NCBI GenBank assembly: GCA_964577055.1
Contig: CAZNWC010000003.1
Location: forward strand, 193,999-257,998
Source: PNNG01 sp964577055
GTDB taxonomy: Bacteria; Bacteroidota; Bacteroidia; UBA7662
Reading direction: 5' to 3'
DNA: 64,000 nt
Shown: positions 50,827 to 58,919 of the stretch, piece by piece
How the letters are laid out: every line of letters starts with the position of its first letter
Numbering within the stretch: position 1 is the first letter of the stretch
The notes under the pieces: model-generated
The model's input: the letters and a program-made list of their open reading frames with translations, nothing else
Told to the model about the DNA's origin: nothing
The model's database searches: none
Program-made: the position numbers and the translations under genes

Positions 50827-51176
50827 GCTTCTAACTCCTTTCGGATTTTGGCCGGCAGCGAGGCGCGGATGAGGTCATAGGAGTGCTTGATGAGGTCGAG
50901 CACCAGGGCATCGTCGAGCCCCATGTCGATGCGCACTGTATTCCAGTGTGTTTTGTTCATGTGGTAGCCCGGGCGCACGGCATCGGGATAACGTTCGCGC
51001 AGTTCCACCGCCCTTTCGGGCTCACATTTGGCGTTGAATTCCCAGGGTTCTTCTACATCGGTGAGCAGGAAGATTTTGCCAGCCACCCTGAAGGCCAGGG
51101 TACGCTCGTCGAACGGAAAGTCTTCGGTAGCGTGTGGGAGCGATAGGCAATATTCGCGCAGCCATTCGATGTTCAT
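50823..51176 (-). CDS. MmcQ/YjbR family protein
   Basis: The 117-residue protein matches the YjbR fold: MNIEWLREYCLSLPHATEDFPFDERTLAFRVAGKIFLLTD, CEPERAVELRERYPDAVRPGYHMNKTHWNTVRID and a C-terminal SYDLIRASLPAKIR. Family members have a double-wing DNA-binding-like fold of uncertain role. The gene is complete, but its promoter region runs into the first N gap. Confidence 0.9.
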   Translation of the reverse strand: MNIEWLREYCLSLPHATEDFPFDERTLAFRVAGKIFLLTDVEEPWEFNAKCEPERAVELRERYPDAVRPGYHMNKTHWNTVRIDMGLDDALVLDLIKHSYDLIRASLPAKIRKELEA

Positions 51177-51243
51177 GCGGGGTCTTTGGCTTCAAATCTC
51201 TCATTTTTGGTCGATTTGTGGATGGGTTGGGAGAAAAATAAGT

Positions 51244-51343
51244 NNNNNNNNNNNNNNNNNNNNNNNNNNNNNNNNNNNNNNNNNNNNNNNNNNNNNNNNN
51301 NNNNNNNNNNNNNNNNNNNNNNNNNNNNNNNNNNNNNNNNNNN
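51244..51343. other. Assembly gap (100 N) with 55-base flanking duplication
   Basis: The 55 bases before the gap (51189-51243) are identical to the 55 after it (51344-51398). The two contig ends most likely overlap, and 155 bases of the window are then artificial. Confidence 0.9.
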
Positions 51344-51444
51344 GCTTCAAATCTCTCATTTTTGGTCGATTTGTGGATGGGTTGGGAGAAAAATAAGTCT
51401 CAAAGCCCAAAAATTTCGAGGCCTGTTTCACTTTTCGTCCTGCT

Positions 51445-51736
51445 GCGCAATGGCATGCAGTGTTGGATTGAAGGAACCGAAATGGCGGTCAAGCCGAAGA
51501 GGCGCCTGGTGCGACCCCTTCAGGGTCGTATTAAATGGTTGGTGTGCGGTTTTCTATAAACGTATGACCCCTTTGGGGTCATTGGAGTTGCCCTCCTGCG
51601 GTGATTGATGGCTTCAGGTGGTGCATTTGGTAATTGCCAAATCAAAGCACCCCGAGGGGGTGCCATGTTGATAGCAACATCGTGTAAACGTGATTAAATC
51701 GACCCCGAGGGGGTCGCACCTTCCAAATGTTGGCGG
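51445..51736. repeat. Palindrome-rich interspersed element, family 1 copy A
   Basis: The core 51508-51720 is bounded by inverted GGTGCGACCCC / GGGGTCGCACC and contains four short GC palindromes (GACCCCTTCAGGGTC, GACCCCTTTGGGGTC, CACCCCGAGGGGGTG, GACCCCGAGGGGGTC). Upstream and downstream arms are also shared with copy B at 55766-56059. No gene is visible in 51177-51875. Confidence 0.75.
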
Positions 51737-51828
51737 TCGAGCTACATCAACATGCCATGCGTGATGAACATATGGACATTGCCCAAGGGACACACGTCAT
51801 TTGGCTACCTCCTTGTTGGCCGATTGCT

Positions 51829-51836
51829 TAACTTTG
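51829..51836 (+). promoter_or_regulatory. Bacteroidota -7 box of pruA
   Basis: TAACTTTG fits TAnnTTTG and lies 39 bases before the ATG at 51876. It excludes the longer frame starting at 51801. Confidence 0.5.
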
Positions 51837-51875
51837 TGTGGCTTTCGAAAAACCGCAAGCCCAAACATATTCCTT

Positions 51876-53498
51876 ATGGCATTCGGCATTTTTACCCCTC
51901 CAGTAGCCAAAAACGAACCGGTTCGCGCTTATGCGCCGGGTTCGGCAGAGGCCCAATCACTCCAAGCCCAAATCGAAGCCTTCCGCTCGCAGGAACTCGA
52001 CATCCCCATGTTCATTGGCGGCAAAGAGGTACGCACCGGCAAAACCAAACGACTGGCGCCCCCGCACGACCACCAGCACACCTTGGGGCATTACCACGAG
52101 GGCGATGCCAGTCACGTAAAAATGGCCATCGATGCCGCCTTGGCTGCCCGCAAAAGCTGGGAGGCGCTGCCATGGGAACAACGTGCCGCCATCTTCTTGC
52201 GCATGGCCGATTTGCTGCAAGGGCCGTACCGCGACATCATCAACGGGGCTACCATGCTCGGACAAAGCAAAAACCCCTTCCAAGCTGAAATCGACAGTGC
52301 TTGCGAGCTCATCGACTTCTTCAAATTCAATGTGCAATACATGGTGCAGCTGTACCACCAGCAGCCCGAAAGCCTGCCACTGACCTGGAACCGCGTAGAA
52401 TACCGTCCGCTCGAAGGCTTCATTTTCGCCCTCACGCCCTTCAACTTCACTTCTATAGCCGGCAACCTGCCCACTTCACCCGCCATGATGGGCAATACCG
52501 TGGTGTGGAAGCCTTCAAACACCCAGATTTATTCGGCCTACTGGCTCATGCGTTTGTTCCAAGAGGCCGGCTTGCCCGACGGTGTGATCAATTTGGTGTA
52601 TGTAAGCGGTCCCGTAGCCGGCGATGTGATTTTTGCGCATCCCGATTTTGCAGGCATCCACTTCACCGGATCGTCGGGGGTGTTCAACGACATTTGGAAG
52701 ACCATTGGCAACAACATCAATAGCTACAAGAGTTATCCGCGCATTGTGGGCGAAACCGGTGGTAAAGACTTCATCGTTGCCCACCATTCGGCCGATGTTG
52801 ATATTTTAGCCACCGCCATTTCACGCGGTGCCTTCGAATTCCAGGGCCAAAAATGTTCGGCTGCTTCGCGGGCTTATATTCCTGCCAGCCTGTGGGAGGC
52901 CACCATCAAACGCGTAAAAGCCGATTTGGCCGATATGAAGATGGGTGGGGTAGAAGACTTCACCAATTTCATCAATGCGGTGATCGACGAAAAGTCGTTC
53001 GACAAACTCGCCAGCTTCATTGAGCGCGCCAAGGCCGACGGACAAGAAATTGTGGCCGGGGGCAAGTACGACAAGTCGAAAGGCTATTTCATTGAGCCCA
53101 CCATCATCCGCGCCAACGACCCGCAGTACGTAACCATGTGCGAGGAGTTGTTTGGTCCCGTTTTGACGGTGTATGTGTACGAAGACGATAAGTACGAAGA
53201 AATCCTTGAGACCTGCGACCGCACATCGCCTTATGCCCTTACCGGCGCGGTGATTGCGCAAGACCGTTACGCCATTGATTTGGCTACTGAAAAATTGCGC
53301 CATGCGGCCGGTAATTTCTACATCAACGACAAGCCGACGGGTGCCGTGGTAGGTCAGCAGCCTTTTGGTGGCGCCCGTGCTTCGGGTACCAACGACAAGG
53401 CCGGCTCTATGCTCAACCTCATCCGTTGGGTATCGGCCCGCACGGTAAAAGAAAACCTCAACCCACCCAAAGGCTACCGTTATCCGTTCCAAGGTTAA
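51876..53498 (+). CDS. pruA: L-glutamate gamma-semialdehyde (P5C) dehydrogenase
   Basis: The 540-residue aldehyde dehydrogenase of the P5CDH type has the N-terminal GIFTPPVAKNEPVRAYAPGS, FTPFNFTSIAGNLPTSPAMMGN (oxyanion Asn), GETGGKDFIVAH (general-base Glu) and FQGQKCSAASRAYIP (catalytic Cys). It oxidises glutamate semialdehyde to glutamate, the second step of proline catabolism. It is a stand-alone enzyme without fused proline dehydrogenase; no putA/prodh gene is adjacent. A strong terminator follows. Confidence 0.95.
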   Translation: MAFGIFTPPVAKNEPVRAYAPGSAEAQSLQAQIEAFRSQELDIPMFIGGKEVRTGKTKRLAPPHDHQHTLGHYHEGDASHVKMAIDAALAARKSWEALPWEQRAAIFLRMADLLQGPYRDIINGATMLGQSKNPFQAEIDSACELIDFFKFNVQYMVQLYHQQPESLPLTWNRVEYRPLEGFIFALTPFNFTSIAGNLPTSPAMMGNTVVWKPSNTQIYSAYWLMRLFQEAGLPDGVINLVYVSGPVAGDVIFAHPDFAGIHFTGSSGVFNDIWKTIGNNINSYKSYPRIVGETGGKDFIVAHHSADVDILATAISRGAFEFQGQKCSAASRAYIPASLWEATIKRVKADLADMKMGGVEDFTNFINAVIDEKSFDKLASFIERAKADGQEIVAGGKYDKSKGYFIEPTIIRANDPQYVTMCEELFGPVLTVYVYEDDKYEEILETCDRTSPYALTGAVIAQDRYAIDLATEKLRHAAGNFYINDKPTGAVVGQQPFGGARASGTNDKAGSMLNLIRWVSARTVKENLNPPKGYRYPFQG

Positions 53499-53512
53499 AC
53501 AATAGGCCACGC

Positions 53513-53545
53513 AAAAAGCCGCAATCGAAAGGTTGCGGCTTTTTT
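53513..53545 (+). terminator. Rho-independent terminator of pruA
   Basis: Arms AAAAAGCCGCAA / TTGCGGCTTTTT with an eight-base loop and a T-run, 15 bases after the stop. Confidence 0.9.
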
Positions 53546-53582
53546 GTTGGATGCGGATTTTGTTGGGTTGGATGGTAGATGT

Positions 53583-53654
53583 ACCAGCCCCAACGGGGCT
53601 GGTAAATGGTGGGACGTGCATGTTGCTACAATCATACCGCCCCCACGGGGCTTT
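53583..53654 (-). repeat. Palindromic interspersed element, family 2 copy 2 (inverted)
   Basis: Read on the minus strand it gives AAAGCCCCGTGGGGGCGG, a spacer with ATGATTGTAG and CAGCCCCGTTGGGGCTGG. It aligns over its length with the element at 45810-45886. Confidence 0.65.
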
Positions 53655-53664
53655 GATGCCGTTA

Positions 53665-53732
53665 GCTAAAAGCCAACAGCCAATCACCGTGCCCCCTGCC
53701 CCCTGCTCCCCGCCCCCCGCCCCATGCCCCCT
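53665..53732. repeat. Heptamer-phased repeats, including a C-rich array
   Basis: Three units GCTAAAA, GCCAACA, GCCAATC (53665-53685) and, five bases later, six units GCCCCCT, GCCCCCT, GCTCCCC, GCCCCCC, GCCCCAT, GCCCCCT (53691-53732) are in exact 7-base register. The array runs into the second assembly gap. Confidence 0.8.
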
Positions 53733-53779
53733 GCGATGCCCTGCCCCATTCCCACCTTGCATTAGTTCATCTCTCTGAT

Positions 53780-53879
53780 NNNNNNNNNNNNNNNNNNNNN
53801 NNNNNNNNNNNNNNNNNNNNNNNNNNNNNNNNNNNNNNNNNNNNNNNNNNNNNNNNNNNNNNNNNNNNNNNNNNNNNNN
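53780..53879. other. Assembly gap (100 N) with 55-base flanking duplication
   Basis: Bases 53725-53779 equal 53880-53934 exactly. As at the first gap this is the signature of an unmerged k=55 overlap; the real distance is probably zero. Confidence 0.9.
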
Positions 53880-53940
53880 TGCCCCCTGCGATGCCCTGCC
53901 CCATTCCCACCTTGCATTAGTTCATCTCTCTGATTTTCCG

Positions 53941-53948
53941 TACCTTTG
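53941..53948 (+). promoter_or_regulatory. Bacteroidota -7 box of the cold-shock gene
   Basis: TACCTTTG is a perfect TAnnTTTG box. It implies a leader of about 85 bases, long for this window. Confidence 0.6.
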
Positions 53949-53998
53949 CAGCACACCTGCAGGTCAAAGCGTTTTCCGGACTAATTCCAGCCCCAATG

Positions 53999-54019
53999 AT
54001 GCCCGCACCTAACGGGCAT
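53999..54019 (+). other. Leader hairpin of the cold-shock gene
   Basis: ATGCCCG / CGGGCAT arms with a seven-base loop are followed by TTTTACTTTTT, 19 bases before the ATG. It could be an attenuator or a temperature-sensitive structure. Confidence 0.45.
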
Positions 54020-54038
54020 TTTACTTTTTAAACCACAT

Positions 54039-54488
54039 ATGGCAAGATCACAACAAAGCTTCGGAAAACGCGAAAACGAAAAGAAGAAAGAACAGAAGAA
54101 AAAGGAGAAAGAAGCGCGCAAAGAAGAGCGCAAATCGAGCACCGACAAAGGCAAAAGCCTCGAAGACATGATGGTGTATGTTGATCACGAGGGCAATTTG
54201 GTAAGCGCCCCACCCGATCCTACCAAACGTGCCGAGGTAAACGCCGAAGACATTGAAGTAGGCGTGGCCCGCCAACGCGAGCTCACCGAAGAAGAATTGC
54301 AACGCAAAGGCACCGTAACCTTCTTCAATCAGAGCAAGGGTTATGGTTTTATCCGCGACCACGAAAGTCAGGAAAGCCTTTTTGTACATATCAACGACAT
54401 TGCTGGTCCGATCAACGAAAACGACCGGGTAACCTTCGAAAAGGTGAAGGGCACCAAAGGCTGGCAGGCCGTTAAGGTGCGGAAATAA
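54039..54488 (+). CDS. Cold-shock-domain protein with basic N-terminal extension
   Basis: The 149-residue protein has a Lys/Glu-rich N-terminal segment (about 8-45) that looks like a charged coil, a short acidic linker and a C-terminal cold-shock domain (about 88-148). The domain has KGTVTFFNQSKGYGFIRDHESQESLFVHINDIAG carrying RNP1 (KGYGFI) and RNP2 (LFVHI). It should bind single-stranded RNA or DNA. The extension about doubles the size of a normal Csp. The leader is long and carries a hairpin. Confidence 0.9.
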   Translation: MARSQQSFGKRENEKKKEQKKKEKEARKEERKSSTDKGKSLEDMMVYVDHEGNLVSAPPDPTKRAEVNAEDIEVGVARQRELTEEELQRKGTVTFFNQSKGYGFIRDHESQESLFVHINDIAGPINENDRVTFEKVKGTKGWQAVKVRK

Positions 54489-54489
54489 A

Positions 54490-54518
54490 AAAAGGGTTGC
54501 CCAATCGGCAACCCTTTT
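54490..54518. terminator. Bidirectional terminator between cold-shock and pirin genes
   Basis: AAAAGGGTTGCC / GGCAACCCTTTT with a five-base loop serves both convergent genes. Confidence 0.88.
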
Positions 54519-54521
54519 CTT

Positions 54522-55661
54522 TTACACCTTCGGGTATTCTTTTTTACCGTCGGCGTGCAAGGCAAAGCGACCTTCTTTGCGGTCGTGCACCTGGTCGTAC
54601 TTGGGCCAAGGCCAACCCCCGAATTGGGTTTGGTGGAAGTCGTTGAATGCTTGCTGGATTTCTTCTTTGCTGTTCATCACAAATGGACCGTACTGAATAA
54701 CCGGTTCGTTGATGGGACGGCCTTGCAGCAAAAGGATTTTAGATACGTGGTTGCCGTTTTGGATGCGTAGATTTTGGTTGGCCTGTACTTCCACGCTGTG
54801 GTAGCGGGGCACCTTCACGCCTGCCACTTCCATGCTTTCGCCTTGGTAGAAATACAAGGTGCGGTTGATGCCAGCCGAAGCGGGGGGCAACACCCACTCA
54901 GCACCCGCTTCGAGTCGGATGTTCCAAACAGCCACTTCATTCTTGGGGTCAGCAGCCCAACTGTTGGGCGGCGGGGCAGGTGCTTGCACTTGTCCGAGTT
55001 TGCCGGCTATCACTTCCACCTCGGTTTTTTTGCCTTTGGCGTCGGTTGATTGGAATTTGCCCAGATTTTCTTTCCAAAACATCTTGAAATGGGGCTCTAC
55101 CATTTTGCTTTTGCGTGGCAGGTTGAGCCAAATTTGGAAGAGCTCGAGGTGGTTTTCACGGTCTTCGTGCAAACAAGGGAACATTTCGCTGTGCTGTACG
55201 CCTTTGCCGGCGGTCATCCACTGCACATCGCCATTGCCATAGCGGCCGGCAGCGCCTACCGAGTCGGCATGATCTACCAAACCCTTGCGTACCACCGTAA
55301 TGGTTTCGAATCCACGGTGCGGGTGGCCCGGAAAACCCGGCACTTTTTTGCCATGGTACATGCGGAAGCCATCTTTGATGATGAAGTCGTTGCCCAAGGG
55401 GCGGCCGGTGAGGGGCACGGCCGGACCCATGTCTTTGTTGCCTTTGGGAAAGGCATCTTCGTGGTGCACACAAAAGAGAAACGGATCAGCGGTTTCCCAC
55501 TGAAAGCCGAGGGGTTTGATGGCGCCCACGGCCGATTTATTATTGCTGTTTTCCATATTTTCTGCGGTTTTGGCCAGTGCGGCAAAGGGCCAAGCCATAG
55601 CGGCCGAAAGGCCAATGCCCAACTTGCCGAGGAAGCTGCGGCGGTCGTTTGCTGGTTTCAT
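54522..55661 (-). CDS. Pirin family protein with Tat-type signal
   Basis: The 379-residue bicupin has an N-terminal DRRSFLGKLGIGLSAAMAWPFAALAKTA, a twin-arginine signal. The pirin N-domain carries the metal-binding GHPHRGFETITVV and QWMTAGKGVQHSEMFP; the C-terminal pirin domain is PHFKMFWKENL-type followed by RPINEPVIQYGPFVMNS. Pirins are iron-binding; some act as quercetin dioxygenases or regulators. Export through Tat as a folded metalloprotein would place it in the periplasm, away from the usual cytosolic location. Confidence 0.88.
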   Translation of the reverse strand: MKPANDRRSFLGKLGIGLSAAMAWPFAALAKTAENMENSNNKSAVGAIKPLGFQWETADPFLFCVHHEDAFPKGNKDMGPAVPLTGRPLGNDFIIKDGFRMYHGKKVPGFPGHPHRGFETITVVRKGLVDHADSVGAAGRYGNGDVQWMTAGKGVQHSEMFPCLHEDRENHLELFQIWLNLPRKSKMVEPHFKMFWKENLGKFQSTDAKGKKTEVEVIAGKLGQVQAPAPPPNSWAADPKNEVAVWNIRLEAGAEWVLPPASAGINRTLYFYQGESMEVAGVKVPRYHSVEVQANQNLRIQNGNHVSKILLLQGRPINEPVIQYGPFVMNSKEEIQQAFNDFHQTQFGGWPWPKYDQVHDRKEGRFALHADGKKEYPKV

Positions 55662-55765
55662 TGTTTAAACTTTGATTTCTTAACCGAAAGTAGAACAAAA
55701 AAGTTTGCGAGGCAAAAAAATGGGGGGATGATGCTCCTTACGGGGCTACCCATATGTCGCCTCAT

Positions 55766-56059
55766 GCGCAATGGCATTCAATGAAGGGTTGAAGAAACCA
55801 ACATGGTGGTCAAGCTGAGGATGCGTTTGGTGCGACCCCTTCAGGGTCGTAATCAATGGTTGGCGCGATGTTTTCTATACTCATATGACTCCCTCGGGTT
55901 CATTTTGAGCCGTCATTATACCGCGATTATGCATGTTTTGTGATTGATTTTATGGTTTGACGCATAATAGAGCACCCCGAGGGGGTGCCATGTGTATAGC
56001 ATGACGATTTACCGAAATCAAATCGACCCTGAAGGGGTCGCACTCCGAAATGCTGGTAG
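55766..56059. repeat. Palindrome-rich interspersed element, family 1 copy B
   Basis: The core 55829-56044 has the same terminal inverted GGTGCGACCCC / GGGGTCGCAC and the same order of four palindromes as copy A. In the last one a paired position changed but pairing is kept (GACCCTGAAGGGGTC). The rest of 55662-56247 contains no visible gene. Confidence 0.75.
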
Positions 56060-56247
56060 TGAAGGTCAATTATGGCCGATAAAAGCTTAACTTAATGAGA
56101 TTGCCCGATGGGGCTGCTTCAGGCATGCCCTATCATAAATTTCGCAATGCTGGCCTAAATGATTTCGATAACCAAAAAAATGAGTCTAAACGTTTATTCT
56201 GATGTTTCATTTTATGGTGGTTTCATACATTCTTTCCAAATTGCAGT

Positions 56248-57312
56248 ATGGCTATTTTTTTTACTGGTACTGGGGCTTACATCCCCTCCGAAAACATATC
56301 GAATGCTGATTTTGCAACACATGCATTTTTGAACGAAGACGGCAGTCCATTCCCCTACGACAATGCTACCGTTGCGCAAAAATTCCAGGAAATCACCGGT
56401 ATCGAAGCCCGGCGGTATGCCGCACCGCAGTTGCTTACCTCCGACATCGCCACCCTGGCTGCCGAAGAAGCCATTGCCGATGCGGGCTGCGACCGCGAAA
56501 GCCTCGATTACCTCATTGTGGCGCACAATTTTGGCAACGTGCGGGCCGATGCCATCCAAACCGACATCCTGCCCAGCCTGGCTACCCGGGTGAAACACGC
56601 CTTGGGCATTAAAAATCCGCGCTGCGTGGCTTACGATATTTTATTTGGCTGTCCGGGTTGGGTAGAAGGCGTCATCCAAGCCCAAGCCTTCATCAAGGCA
56701 GGCATGGCCAAAAAATGCCTGGTCATTGGGGCCGAAACTTTATCTCGGGTGCTCGATCCGCACGACCGCGACAGCATGATTTACAGCGATGGGGCAGGGG
56801 CCGCCATTGTGGAAGAAAAACCGGGCGAAGGTGGCTTGTTGGCCCATGCCACACTCACCTACGCTGCTGAGGAGGCCTATTTTCTGTTTTTTGGACCTTC
56901 ATTTAATAAAAAATTGCCACAAGACGTCCGCTTTATCAAAATGCACGGCCGAAAGATTTACGAATTCGCTGTGAGCCGCGTGCCCGAAGCCATGCAACAA
57001 TGCCTCGACGCCAGTGGCGTACCCATTGCCGAGGTGGACAAGGTACTCATCCACCAAGCCAACGAAAAAATGGACGAAGCCATCATCCACCGCTTTTTCA
57101 AACGCTATGGTCAAGTACCTCCGGCCGGTGTGATGCCCATGAGCATCCACCAATTGGGCAATTCGAGTGTGGCCACCGTGCCTACCTTGTACCACCTCTT
57201 GCGCAAGGAAAAAATTGCCGGACAACACATTGCGCCGGGTAATACTTTGCTTTTTGCTTCAGTAGGAGCGGGCATGAACATCAACGCCTTGGTGTACCGC
57301 GAGCCGGGTTGA
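56248..57312 (+). CDS. 3-oxoacyl-ACP synthase III (KAS III/FabH-like)
   Basis: The 354-residue thiolase-fold enzyme has catalytic C135 in ILFGCPGWVEG, His in VLIHQANEKMDEAI and Asn in HQLGNSSVATVP, a complete Cys-His-Asn triad. It condenses an acyl-CoA with malonyl-ACP to start fatty acid or a related synthesis. The active-site surroundings differ from canonical housekeeping FabH (usually CAGF), so it may serve a special lipid or starter unit. It stands alone. Confidence 0.85.
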   Translation: MAIFFTGTGAYIPSENISNADFATHAFLNEDGSPFPYDNATVAQKFQEITGIEARRYAAPQLLTSDIATLAAEEAIADAGCDRESLDYLIVAHNFGNVRADAIQTDILPSLATRVKHALGIKNPRCVAYDILFGCPGWVEGVIQAQAFIKAGMAKKCLVIGAETLSRVLDPHDRDSMIYSDGAGAAIVEEKPGEGGLLAHATLTYAAEEAYFLFFGPSFNKKLPQDVRFIKMHGRKIYEFAVSRVPEAMQQCLDASGVPIAEVDKVLIHQANEKMDEAIIHRFFKRYGQVPPAGVMPMSIHQLGNSSVATVPTLYHLLRKEKIAGQHIAPGNTLLFASVGAGMNINALVYREPG

Positions 57313-57431
57313 GACTTCAGATAGCACTTGGTAACCTGCTGTTCCAATTGGGGCAGTAGTCAGCAGGGGAAGGTGGCTGAAAGCGGTGGTGAAAAACCAC
57401 AACATTTGATGCTAAAAGACGTTTTGGGTAC

Positions 57432-58172
57432 ATGAAGAAGTTCCTGTTGCTTTTTTGTGGCTTGTTGTCAGCCATTGCTGCTTCGGCTCAAAGTACAAAT
57501 GCCGATTCTGCCCGGTTTGAGGTAGGTTTGAATTTTAGCAAAGGGGTGGCCCTGCTGCTAGGTGCCGACCCGCGCATGCAGCCCCTGTCGGTCCACCTGA
57601 AAATGAAACAAAACGACCATTGGTGGCGGGTTTCGCTGCGGCATGAACGCTATCCCGACTTTTACAATTTCGACCGTTTTTTACGCGATTCGCTCCTGGT
57701 GCAACATTCAATCGCCAACAATAGCTGGGCAGCCGCAACATCCGTGGGTTTGGAAAGGCGGAGAACATTGGGCCGGGGTTGGCAATTTACCTACGGGGCC
57801 GATGCATTGTTCCGGCATGAACGATCGCTGTGGTGGCGCAACGAAACCCGCTTTGTGGACTTTGAGACGAACAATGATGCATTTTTCGGTCCTTCTTACT
57901 CCCCTACATCTGCCAATTTTACCTCTGAGGAATTGGAACGAAATGAAACCCGATCGAACCAGTACGGCATTAACATGAGTGCAGGGATGTGGTACCACAT
58001 CAACCAGCAGCTGGGACTGCATATGCAAATAAACCTCTCCGGTTGGCTAAGCCAAAACAATTTCAAAAACCGCAATTACGTCACCAATGAGGCCAGTGAT
58101 GGTACCAACTGGACTTGGGAAACGCAGCGCTTGCCTGGATTTAGCGAAATAGCGCTCTATTATCGTTTTTGA
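57432..58172 (+). CDS. Exported protein, outer-membrane beta-barrel-like
   Basis: The 246-residue protein has a signal peptide (MKKFLLLFCGLLSAIAASAQS). Alternating hydrophobic/polar strands with many aromatics follow (WWRVSLRHERYPDFYNF, WHINQQLGLHMQINLSGWLS-like) and a C-terminal LPGFSEIALYYRF ending in Phe, the usual signature of an outer-membrane barrel. No family is recognised. The 119-base gap upstream shows nothing notable. Confidence 0.7.
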   Translation: MKKFLLLFCGLLSAIAASAQSTNADSARFEVGLNFSKGVALLLGADPRMQPLSVHLKMKQNDHWWRVSLRHERYPDFYNFDRFLRDSLLVQHSIANNSWAAATSVGLERRRTLGRGWQFTYGADALFRHERSLWWRNETRFVDFETNNDAFFGPSYSPTSANFTSEELERNETRSNQYGINMSAGMWYHINQQLGLHMQINLSGWLSQNNFKNRNYVTNEASDGTNWTWETQRLPGFSEIALYYRF

Positions 58173-58195
58173 GGCTGCCGAAATGATGCGCCTTG

Positions 58196-58209
58196 CCTAC
58201 ATTTGTAGG
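58196..58209 (+). promoter_or_regulatory. K+ channel gene promoter inside a palindrome
   Basis: TACATTTG (58198-58205, TAnnTTTG) is embedded in the palindrome CCTACA-TT-TGTAGG, so a dimeric regulator could occlude the promoter. Confidence 0.45.
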
Positions 58210-58220
58210 TAAAGCAGCCC

Positions 58221-58919
58221 ATGAAAGCCCTCTTCCACAACTTCCGATCGTATTGGGTGCAAGACGTCAGTTTTGTGACGTTGTTGCTCATGATGATTTT
58301 TACGGTATTCATTTTGCCCACCCTGCTCGAGCTGAACCTCGTAGGCATTGCCGCTTTCGATTATATGCTCAGCATCCTCTTTTTTGTGGGCATTTGGTCG
58401 GCCGACAACAAAGCATTGATGGTGACCAGCGCCTTGCTTTTTGTATTGTTTGTGTTGGCCAAATTTGTGTACCCGGTCGATCACAGCCAATTTGAAATGT
58501 GGGTAGCCTGCCTGTGCATGAGCTTTAATATTTTCATCAATTTTCGGCTGTTGTTTCGCGATGGCAATTTTAACCTCGAAAGGGTATTGGGCGCAGTGAA
58601 TGTGTATTTGTTCATTGCCTTGTTGGGGGCATTTTTATTTGATTTAATTCACCTCATTTTTGGGAGCTCCATTACGGGCAACATTGAGCTAACAGGGAGC
58701 AGCCGCGACTTTGTACATTACATTTATTTCAGCATGGTGAGCCTCACCACCGTGGGTTTCGGCGATATTTTTCCGGCCAACCATGCAGCCCGTATGTTGA
58801 GCGTGGGCCTGGCCGCCGTGGGCATTTTGTACCCCGCTGTGGTGATTGCCAAACTGGTGTCGCTGGGAGCCGATCACCGCGGGTTCAAACGCGCTGGCAG
58901 CGAAAAACAAGCGGATTAA
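58221..58919 (+). CDS. Potassium channel family protein (Ion_trans_2-type)
   Basis: The 232-residue protein has four to six membrane segments. The pore loop and selectivity filter TTVGFGDIFPAN (about residue 175) lie between two C-terminal helices. TVGFGD is the GYG-equivalent of many bacterial K+ channels. It has no RCK domain, so gating is unknown. The stop overlaps the convergent TonB receptor gene by three bases. Confidence 0.88.
   Translation: MKALFHNFRSYWVQDVSFVTLLLMMIFTVFILPTLLELNLVGIAAFDYMLSILFFVGIWSADNKALMVTSALLFVLFVLAKFVYPVDHSQFEMWVACLCMSFNIFINFRLLFRDGNFNLERVLGAVNVYLFIALLGAFLFDLIHLIFGSSITGNIELTGSSRDFVHYIYFSMVSLTTVGFGDIFPANHAARMLSVGLAAVGILYPAVVIAKLVSLGADHRGFKRAGSEKQAD

Noticed and set aside
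51028..51608. Frames running through the first N gap
   Set aside because: They consist partly of unknown residues and of the duplicated 55-mer, so they are assembly artefacts.
51508..51720. GC palindromes as ordinary terminators
   Set aside because: They lack T-runs, come four in a row and recur as a unit at 55829-56044, which fits an interspersed element better.
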